From Phytophthora quininea (Eukaryota > Oomycota > Peronosporomycetes > Peronosporales > Peronosporaceae), in assembly GCA_011947345.1 (NCBI GenBank), contig JAAVTG010000922.1, forward strand, positions 1 to 14,104: DNA of 14,104 nt, given 5' to 3'. Positions 7,790-14,104 of this stretch are shown piece by piece. Position 1 is the first letter of the stretch. Every line of letters begins with the position of its first letter. Position numbers and translations under genes: made by a program. Under the pieces are notes generated by a model. It was not told where the DNA came from and ran no database searches. It was given only the letters and a program-made list of their open reading frames with translations.

Positions 7790-7957
7790 ATGGCTGAAGT
7801 AGCCGCCGTGGTGGTGGATCTCGATCGGCCGTTGCAGGCATCGACGCCAAAGAGAAAGCGGGCGACGCTCCTCGCGTGCGTCGGGTGCAACCTTGCTCTG
7901 CGCGCCAGACGGTCGAGGAGTCCATTTCTGCTGCCGCTCAAAACACGAATCGTGTAG
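7790..7957 (+). CDS. Small ORF with a basic and CxxC motif, copy A (55 aa, doubtful)
   Basis: ATG to TAG. The product has an acidic/hydrophobic start, a basic cluster (TPKRKR), then ACVGC and an Arg-rich stretch. The KRKR-x5-CxxC pattern recalls the beginning of a fungal-type Zn2Cys6 DNA-binding cluster, but the later cysteines are missing. It is identical in copy B at 10523-10690, which only reflects recent duplication. It could be a truncated remnant or chance. Confidence 0.15.
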   Translation: MAEVAAVVVDLDRPLQASTPKRKRATLLACVGCNLALRARRSRSPFLLPLKTRIV

Positions 7958-7982
7958 CACGACAAATCCTAGCGCCAGGAGG

Positions 7983-8027
7983 ATCAATCGATCGCTGCCT
8001 CCAGGGACGCAACGCTCGACACAAACT
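7983..8027. other. 45-bp junction between the two tandem copies
   Basis: Copy A and the sequence after copy B part ways after AGGAGG (7982 and 10715). Copy B starts matching window base 1 at 8028. These 45 bases are either spacer or the true 5' end of the unit, whose counterpart would lie left of the window. Confidence 0.8.
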
Positions 8028-8076
8028 GCCTGGCACGCTGAGTCGCAACAGGTAAGGCCTATTCCCCTTGAAGCAC

Positions 8077-8208
8077 ATGGATCTACGGCGAGAGGGCGTC
8101 GTGTCGTGGCTCAGCAATACTAGTTTACAGCAATTACTTGACCATACTAGCTGGGCAAAGATGCAGCCGTCTCAGCACGACGGACAGAGAGAAGCGCCGA
8201 GTTGGTAG
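8077..8208 (+). CDS. Small conserved ORF, copy B (43 aa, unknown)
   Basis: This is the counterpart of 5345-5470 with two additional Glu codons. It runs from ATG to TAG with no recognised domain. It contains SLQQLLDHTSW, which may be a short amphipathic helix. In this copy the native upstream sequence is preserved. A good 5' splice-site-like CAG/GTAAGG lies at about 8048-8056 just before it, so the ORF may instead lie in an intron or a longer gene. Confidence 0.3.
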   Translation: MDLRREGVVSWLSNTSLQQLLDHTSWAKMQPSQHDGQREAPSW

Positions 8209-8855
8209 TTGTGAAGATTCGCTCGGAGTCACCACGCCGTTCGTTTGGTCTTTTTGGTGTTTGACGCCGAGTTTGTGTCCGCGAGTTTGTGGGCTTGGAG
8301 TAGTCGCCATCTGGTGCAGATCACTACAGCACCGATTGACAGGTGCTGGGAGATATCTTACACAGCAGCAACCTGTCAGGTGACCGACCCGAAAAAGCGC
8401 TCTCTCGGATCCTCGATCGATTGATCGACGCGTCGTATGGACGAACAGAGCAGGCGATCGAAACCAACACAGTGGGGTAAGGCAAGCAAGGCGATCAAGG
8501 CAAGCCTTTGCGGACGACCATGCGGAGCGGTGGCGGTGGCGGTGGTCAACTCCTCTGCGGCATCTGGCTTCGCGGACGAGTCTCGTCGACCACCACGACA
8601 GGATGTGCGTCCGTCCACGACAATCGATGCGCTGCTCGCTTGTTGCCGTTGCAGTGGCACGCTTCGTCGATTGCTCTGCTTCCGTGACGACGACGCCACT
8701 GCCGCCTGCTGCTGCTGCTGGGGACCTCTTCATCGCCACACTGTTCGCTCAGTTGATGCGGCAACAGGAGTGCCATGACCCAACGGCCAACAGCAACAGC
8801 CAACAGCAACAGCCAACAGCAACAGCCCAAACCAAAACGCAGACCCGCACCACTC
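8209..8855 (+). other. Upstream region of the copy B pectate lyase
   Basis: This is the counterpart of 5471-6121, differing from it by 1-4 bp indels and two C/T substitutions. No gene is supported. The 13-bp CCAACAGCAACAG array is at 8787-8825. Confidence 0.6.
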
Positions 8856-8870
8856 TCATTGTTCAATTCG
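8856..8870 (+). promoter_or_regulatory. Oomycete-type initiator plus flanking promoter element, copy B
   Basis: The sequence is the same as at 6122-6136. It is 78 bp before the ATG, one base closer than in copy A because of a lost T in the leader. The promoter is unchanged, so transcription of the broken copy is still expected. Confidence 0.65.
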
Positions 8871-8933
8871 CGCCCCCGCAGCAAGCTACCAGCAGCAACT
8901 ACTCCAACTACTACCCCACCAACCACTCCAGCC

Positions 8934-9718
8934 ATGGTCAACGCCTTCTCCGCCGTCGCCGTCGCGCTCGTCGCCACCTCGGCCGTCGCCAATGCCGCCT
9001 CCATGCGCTCTGAGGCCGCCGCCATGCCCTCGGGTTCGTGGCCCTCCAGCAAGGGAACCGTCGCGTACTCAAGCCGTACACCGTCAAGAAGGGCGAGGTC
9101 TTCGACGGCGGCATGAAGACGTACGAGCGGTCCGACATCAAGTGCGGCGAGCAGAAGGAGAGCGGCAAGGACACGACCGTGTTCCTCGTGGAGGCCGGTG
9201 GCACCCTCAAGAACGTGATCATCGGCAAGAACCAAATGGAGGGCGTCCACTGCGAGCAGAGCGGCTGCACGATCCAGAACGTGTGGTGGGACGACGTGTG
9301 CGAGGACGCGCTGAGCATCAAGGGCGGGTCGGCCAGCAGCGTGTCCAAGGTGATCGGCGGCGGCGCACGCAAGGCCGAGGACAAGGTGGTGCAGCACAAC
9401 GGCCTGGGCACCGTCACCATCGAGGGCTTCTACGCCGAGGACTTCGGCAAGCTCTACCGCTCGTGCGGCACGTGCGGCGGCAAGTCGCGCAAGGTGAGCG
9501 TCAAGAACGTGTACGCCGTGAACGGCAAGAAGAGCCTCGTGACGGTGAACAAGAACTGGGGCGACCAGGCCACCATCGAGAACGTCAAGATCAAGGGCAA
9601 GAAGATCGACGTGTGCGCGTGGTCGCAGGGCTCCACGTCGGGCGAGCCCAAGGAGCTGGGCGCCGGTCCGTCGGGCTCGCTCTGCCAGTACTCCACCAGC
9701 ACCGTCACCTACGCGTAA
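8934..9718 (+). pseudogene. Pectate lyase PL3, second copy, broken by a single-base deletion
   Basis: The DNA is identical to the copy A coding sequence except for one missing C (CTCCAAG becomes CTCAAG, at 9068-9073). The frame is lost after about 46 codons, just past the signal peptide and N-terminal tail, and stops at 9116. The whole catalytic region remains open in another frame to 9718, with no additional lesion. Translation from 9038 would give an almost full domain without a signal peptide. The absence of any other change means that the break is either very young or a consensus error. If it is an error, both copies are functional and identical in the mature protein. Confidence 0.85.
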
Positions 9719-9879
9719 GGCGTGCGCGACCTCGCGATCTCTGTGGTCATTTTACTCTGCCGCCGGCTCTTGTGCGAGTCGAGTGTGTTCTGTTGGTCGG
9801 TTTGCAGTCGGTTTGCAGTAGTCCCTCCTTCGTGTCGTGGTTGAATCGTTTATTCGGAATCGAAATAGAAAGCTAGATG

Positions 9880-9932
9880 TTTGGAACTCATGACTCATGT
9901 TTGGGACTCATGCTTGGAACTCATGCTTGGAA
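9880..9932 (+). repeat. 13-bp repeats after the lyase gene, copy B
   Basis: Same array (YTTGGRACTCATG, three copies plus a partial one) as at 7148-7200, unchanged. Confidence 0.85.
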
Positions 9933-10052
9933 ACGCTCTCATCTATTAAATAACGTTGGTACTTTTACTTTGAGCTCACGTACATGTAGCGTCCTGTCGA
10001 CTACCGAAATGCTGGCAAACGAGCAGCTGATGCGGCCTATTAGGTCAAAAGC

Positions 10053-10161
10053 ACGCTAGCCACGACGCAAAGGTATTATCAATACAGACGTTTCTTGCAT
10101 CAATCAATACGTTTGCGTCGTGGCTAGCGTATTATAGTGCGATTGATGCAAGAAACGTCTG
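10053..10161. repeat. Interleaved pair of inverted repeats (A-B-A'-B'), copy B
   Basis: This is the counterpart of 7320-7428: A 10053-10077, B 10085-10105, A' 10106-10130, B' 10141-10161. The sequence is unchanged. One extra A lies just before it, at the run around 10047-10050. Confidence 0.95.
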
Positions 10162-10522
10162 CACCCCTGAACCAAGGTCTTTCCTCGTCCACTGCATTAA
10201 CGGCAGGACAGGACGCATTTGAGGTCGGGCCCACTTGACTTGACAGAGGTGCGAGTTCTTCGAGCAGCAAATCGCGGCGGACGGCGGCGCACCTTCTCGC
10301 AGTCCTGCTGTTTTGCTAGTCACGCCGCCATGCCAGCGTAGTGACTGCGGTAGTCATCGCCGATCTCAACCATGCGTTCGGTCGTCATTTAGTCGCTCGA
10401 CCACCGCAGCTATCCATGGGATTAAGGCCAAACAAATTAATTGGCCAGGGCTGATCGATCTTGCGAGTGTTGCCGTCGGCCAGCCAGCACGGTGTGGTGT
10501 GTGATGCGACTGCAGGCGGTCG
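10162..10522. other. Non-coding stretch, copy B
   Basis: Identical to 7429-7789. No gene is supported. Confidence 0.55.
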
Positions 10523-10690
10523 ATGGCTGAAGTAGCCGCCGTGGTGGTGGATCTCGATCGGCCGTTGCAGGCATCGACGCCAAAGAGAAAGCGGGCGACG
10601 CTCCTCGCGTGCGTCGGGTGCAACCTTGCTCTGCGCGCCAGACGGTCGAGGAGTCCATTTCTGCTGCCGCTCAAAACACGAATCGTGTAG
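10523..10690 (+). CDS. Small ORF with a basic and CxxC motif, copy B (55 aa, doubtful)
   Basis: Identical to 7790-7957. See that entry for the weak resemblance to the start of a Zn2Cys6 cluster. Identity between the copies adds no support because the surrounding non-coding DNA is equally identical. Confidence 0.15.
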   Translation: MAEVAAVVVDLDRPLQASTPKRKRATLLACVGCNLALRARRSRSPFLLPLKTRIV

Positions 10691-10715
10691 CACGACAAAT
10701 CCTAGCGCCAGGAGG

Positions 10716-11182
10716 GTCCGGTTAAGCGAGGAAATCCACCCAGCCAACGGATCACGCGAGTAAGGCGGGGTGTTTAACGAGGCTGCACACCGCAGAGAAT
10801 CACTGCGACTAAGGGAGCGGTGTCCTTGACAGACGACCAACTACGAAGCATTTGACTTGAAGAGGTTCGATTTAGACTACAGCCACCCCACTCATCTATC
10901 TCCTTTCGCGACCACCACCAAACAGCTAGCCCCACAGCGGCAGTATGGAGTGAGTGCCACAAAACCACCGATCGCACTTGTAAAAGGACTCGCGGTCGAA
11001 CCGCTGGCACTCGCGTTCGTCTGGCAGTGCCTTGGACGGACACGGGCTCGTGAGATGCAGCGACGGCGGGTTCTGGTACACTGCCTCCAATCTTGTACTG
11101 GAAAATATGATTTTGGTAAAATGACTAAAAAACGCTTCAAATCAGACATTCGAGCCTGGAACATCCTCGACCCCCTTCCGGC
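10716..11182. other. Unique region between the duplication and the deubiquitinase gene
   Basis: This region is single-copy. An ORF of 135 codons (10857-11264) crosses it but has no recognisable domain and overlaps the better-supported frame from 11183. It most likely holds the promoter and 5' UTR of the next gene. CTCATCTATCTCC near 10890 only loosely resembles an oomycete initiator. Confidence 0.5.
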
Positions 11183-14104
11183 ATGGGGCACTATGAGTTC
11201 GTCGCGGGGCTCGAGGTCACGTACGGCAACGCGCTTGCTGCCGGCGGCGGCTTCCACCGCGTGACGACCGTCGAGGGCGCGGCTGCCGAGGTGTCTCCGC
11301 TCACGTATCTCTGGTACAAGCTGGCCGCGGGCGGCTCCGAGTCCTCCGAGACGCCCAGCGCCGTCACGCAGCTGCGAGTGGGCTCGGAGCGCCCTCCAGA
11401 GGACGATGCGTCCTGGACCAAGCTGGACAAATCGCTGGACCGATCCCGAGGATGCTTCCTGTGGTTCAAGAGCGCCCCTTCGCAGCGCCAGCGTCCCCAC
11501 GATGCAGAGCAACCAGCCGCTGCCGCTCAAGGAGATCCGAGTGGCGCGGGACGTTAAAGACATCCCCGAAGGCTTCGAGCACCTGGAGGAGCCTCTCATC
11601 AGCCAGGAAGGCGACAGTACGACTGGTCCTAATGAGGTTTTAAGGGGGAGGGAGCTAACATTCTGCTTGGTATGTTGATGATCAGAGGAACTGCGCACCT
11701 ATTTGTGTTTCCGCCGACTCGGGAATGAAGACTTCAGCGGCTCCAAGTGGTCCATTCTGAACCAAAAGCAGGCAATTGGATCGACGTCAAGGACCTGTCA
11801 TCCAACAAGTGGAGTGTGGCGCAGATCTTGCAGCACTCTCCCAGCGAGATCCGCGTGCATATTCCTACCTGGCGGAAGGGGAGGGACGAGTTCTTGTCGA
11901 AAGCCACTTGCCGCAATCGCGTGGCCAAGCTTGGGACGCACACGAATGTGTACATGTCCCCGGCCTACCCGTTCCCGCGCAAACAGGGCAGTGCCTGGAG
12001 CGCAGGCATGAAGGAGCTGCAACAAGCACGGGAACAGTTTGACAAGTACTTTTACGACCGAGAGAAGCAGGCGACGTATCTCCCGCGGCTTTTGATCCCG
12101 TTCGTCGAGAAATCGCTGCTGTGCACGTTCCTGTCGAGCGAACTCGCAGATGAAATGAACAAGTTCCATCAGCACGTGCTGAAGAATATTGTGGCGTGTA
12201 TGCTGGGGAAAGACGCCGACAGCGTCATGTTGTCCATGCTGTCACTGCTGCGGATGATCCTGAACGGACACAGCTCGTGCATGTTCTTTTACGTCAAGTA
12301 CCCTGGGAGCTATACAGCCGCCAAGTATCAGCGGCTGGTGTATACCTCATATTTGGTGAGCCCGGACGCGCTGGCAACGATTCCAACGCGCCATCCGTGC
12401 CGATCTTTCTACTACATTGATAACGTGGATTTATTTGTCCAAGCGGGAGGCTTTCGTGTGATCCTCCAGCGCCTGACTTGTCCGGACATTGAGCTAACTG
12501 AGGTACTGCTGTATTGCACGATCCTCAACGAAGCGAAACCTTGTTTAGTCCAGCAAAAGCGACGCCGAAGCTCGTCCTCCAGTCGACGCCGTCAAGCAAC
12601 TGATGTTCAGATTGAGGATTTTTTCGGGACTTTTTGAACGCTACCTTCACACGGTTACGACATATGAGTGGAGAGGAGCTAAAGGACGATGATGGGCTCA
12701 TTGATCAGATCGTTGGTGTTGTGGATTCGCTTTGTAGGGATGGTTTGCTGCTAGGAGGCAGCAACATGGAGGCCGACATAGATGAATTGGCTAGCACAGA
12801 GATTGCGAATGCGTCGTGCGACGTGGATTTTGCCGAGTCCATCGAGGTTTTCCATTTGGATCTCTCTAAGTTTATCTGTTGCCCTTATTTGGCCCAACGC
12901 TTACTGGGAATATCGCGCATCAACGACTTGATCACCATGGCGCAGCGGAAGGACACCCTTCAAGGAAAGCGAGTTTGAGTTTGCGGCGTAACTCATCGTC
13001 GACGATTAGTACGACGTCATCGCTGAGTGCAAGTACTATGTCGTCTTCAAAGGTTTCAGCTTCTGGGCCAGCCTATGACCAAGTGGCTGCGTACAAAGTA
13101 CATTGTGGAGTGGTTGGCGGCGTCAGATATCTTGGAGGTGATATTAGGGGATCGAGAGAGCTGTGCAAAGTACTCTCTTCAAGAGAGCACCCACTTGGAG
13201 ATCCTCAAGCGCTCTAAAAGATGTTTGGGTTTGTTGCGGCACACGGTCTCTTAACGGAGCAGCATATCGTACTCATGTGGAAAATGGCGATGAATCAACT
13301 TCGGTCGGGGAGAGAACTGTCTTTGACGTTCTGATATCGCTTTGCAATGTACTGTCAGCTGATCTGATGGATGTTGTCGTGGTCCTGTTGACACAAGTCC
13401 CCTTGGGCGATTATGACGAACTGATTGTAAACTTCATCAAGCGTGTGATTACGATTGCATCGAAACTTGTAGTCGAGTCGGAAACGACTGGCTTCAAGAT
13501 GTCACTCTCGTCTTTGGTCAGCGCTGCTTCTGGATCAAAGAATAAGCTCAGTGCAAATGCTCAAAAAGACGTCGAGGTGCTTAGCAAAGTGGTAAGCTTG
13601 TGCTGTACTCTACTTTGGAACGCGATACTGCAATGCGATGCGTCCGACGGGACAAGTAATGCTTCAGGGTTGCGTGGGTCAATGCGAGCTGAAGTTGAGT
13701 CGGCGCTTGCGGACTCCTTGAATTACGTGCAAAAGTTGTGGCTTTCGGCAGGGTCTTCGTCGTCGCCTTCGGGGAAGGAGCAGCAACAGTTGTTAAGTGA
13801 TTACTTGCGGAAGTGCGCGGAGAATATTAAAAATGGGGCTCTGGTGGAGACGTCGATGAGCTTGATTCAACGTATTGTGGATGGCTATGGTGGGAGCTCG
13901 TCCTCTTTGTCTGCTTCGACTCTGTCGCTGACAAGGCAAGTTCTCAACCTCCACCACAGCTAATGAACTGATGAAAGAACTCAATAATGCACACAGCATC
14001 GTGGCAGTTGTTGTTAATTCGATCAAGATCTTCGTCACTAACTCCGACCTCGAGAGTCGGGCAAAGCTTGCCCACCCAGACGGCATCCAGAAGCGCTTAT
14101 CCTT
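11183..14104 (+). pseudogene. N-terminal scaffold of a giant USP9X/USP34-type ubiquitin hydrolase, frameshifted and partial
   Basis: The family removes ubiquitin from proteins. Its catalytic C19 domain (Cys and His boxes) is not in the window and would follow after 14104. Visible in order: three MABP-like repeats (11192-11323, 11354-11470, 11520-11717, ending in YLWYKL, FLWFKS and YLCFRR); a tudor/chromo-barrel-like stretch from about 11770 (GNWIDVKDL, NKWSVAQIL, RVHIPTW); a helical region to 12637; then scaffold blocks like those of USP9X/24/34: CPYLAQRLLGISRIN (from 12877), KYIVEWLAASDILEVILGD (13099-13158), HLEILKRSK and GLLTEQHIVLMW (13245-13280), and VPLGDYDELIVNFIK. The ATG at 11183 is the first before repeat 1. 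The frame changes near 11490, 11730, 12631-12635 (T5), 12963, 13065, 13216, 13315 and 13950. It may be a real gene with sequence errors or a decaying copy. Confidence 0.6.
11637..11687 (+). other. Candidate 51-bp intron in the deubiquitinase gene
   Basis: Removing these bases joins the start of MABP-like repeat 3 to its YLCFRR end in the same frame and removes an in-frame TGA. A branch-point-like GCTAAC is at 11654-11659 and the 3' end reads ATCAGAG. The 5' site GTTTTA is poor, and a better GTATGT (11670-11675) lies too near the 3' end to work alone. The exact ends are therefore uncertain. Confidence 0.45.

Larger units (their letters stand above)
5342..7982 (+). repeat. Tandem duplication unit, copy A (main part)
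   Basis: Together with bases 1-51 this part aligns end to end with 8028-10715. The two copies are about 2.69 kb each. I count seven indels (1, 2, 3 and 4 bp) and two C/T substitutions between the small ORF and the lyase ATG, but only two single-base indels in the following 1.78 kb. The shared sequence stops at AGGAGG (7977-7982). The copies are direct repeats separated by 45 bp. Confidence 0.95.
8028..10715 (+). repeat. Tandem duplication unit, copy B, with the empty retrotransposon target site
   Basis: Copy B matches bases 1-51 plus 5347-7982 over its full length. At 8074-8078 it has a single CACAT where copy A has the element and two copies of CACAT. The insertion therefore happened after the copies separated, or is polymorphic between haplotypes. 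The most notable coding difference is a lost C at 9070. Confidence 0.95.

Noticed and set aside
8048..8208. An intron starting at CAG/GTAAGG and joining upstream ORFs to the small ORF region
   Set aside because: The 5' site is good, but I found no reading frame that is supported on both sides and kept in both copies.
8134..8739. A 201-codon minus-strand ORF upstream of the copy B lyase
   Set aside because: The counterpart in copy A is cut to 139 codons by small indels and starts in the same CTG/GCT triplet run. No motif supports it.
8546..9397. Long minus-strand ORFs opposite the lyase genes (also 6122-6688)
   Set aside because: They are caused by strong third-position GC of the lyase. Their lengths change between copies because of small indels, and no domains are seen.

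Overview
The window looks like part of an oomycete genome (Phytophthora or a close relative). The evidence is a secreted PL3 pectate lyase with GC-rich codon use, an oomycete-type initiator/flanking promoter element (TCATT...CAATT) about 80 bp upstream of that gene in two copies, a Ty3/gypsy chromodomain retrotransposon, and the N-terminal scaffold of a very large USP9X/USP34-type ubiquitin hydrolase. There is no sign of bacterial organisation such as Shine-Dalgarno sites or operons. The genus is inferred, not proven.

Layout. Bases 1-51 and 5342-7982 are copy A of a duplicated unit, split by a complete LTR retrotransposon (52-5341, transcribed on the minus strand). The LTRs are 288 and 287 bp and differ by one base. 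The termini are TGTAATG/CATTACA, the 5-bp target duplication is CACAT, and copy B holds the matching empty site at 8074-8078. The internal region reads gag, protease, reverse transcriptase, RNase H, integrase with chromodomain, but in many frames. Copy B of the unit is 8028-10715. Each unit carries a conserved 41-43 codon small ORF, a promoter region with three 13-bp repeats just before the initiator, the pectate lyase gene, and a 3' region with 13-bp repeats and an unusual pair of interleaved inverted repeats. The pectate lyase of copy A (6201-6986) is intact. Copy B (8934-9718) has a single-base deletion that breaks the frame after about 46 codons.

From 10716 the sequence is unique. A gene without a clear 5' end begins around 11183 and runs off the window. 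It encodes three repeats resembling MABP beta-prism units, a basic tudor/chromo-barrel-like stretch, and helical scaffold blocks resembling USP9X, USP24 and USP34. Its frame changes about eight times in 2.9 kb.

A cross-cutting observation is that single-base frame breaks occur at similar density in the retrotransposon, in the deubiquitinase gene, and between the repeated copies, often at homopolymers. Consensus sequence error is therefore a serious alternative to true gene decay. The multi-base indels between copies A and B, and the retrotransposon present in only one of them, are not explained that way and show two truly different copies, either paralogues or haplotypes laid end to end.
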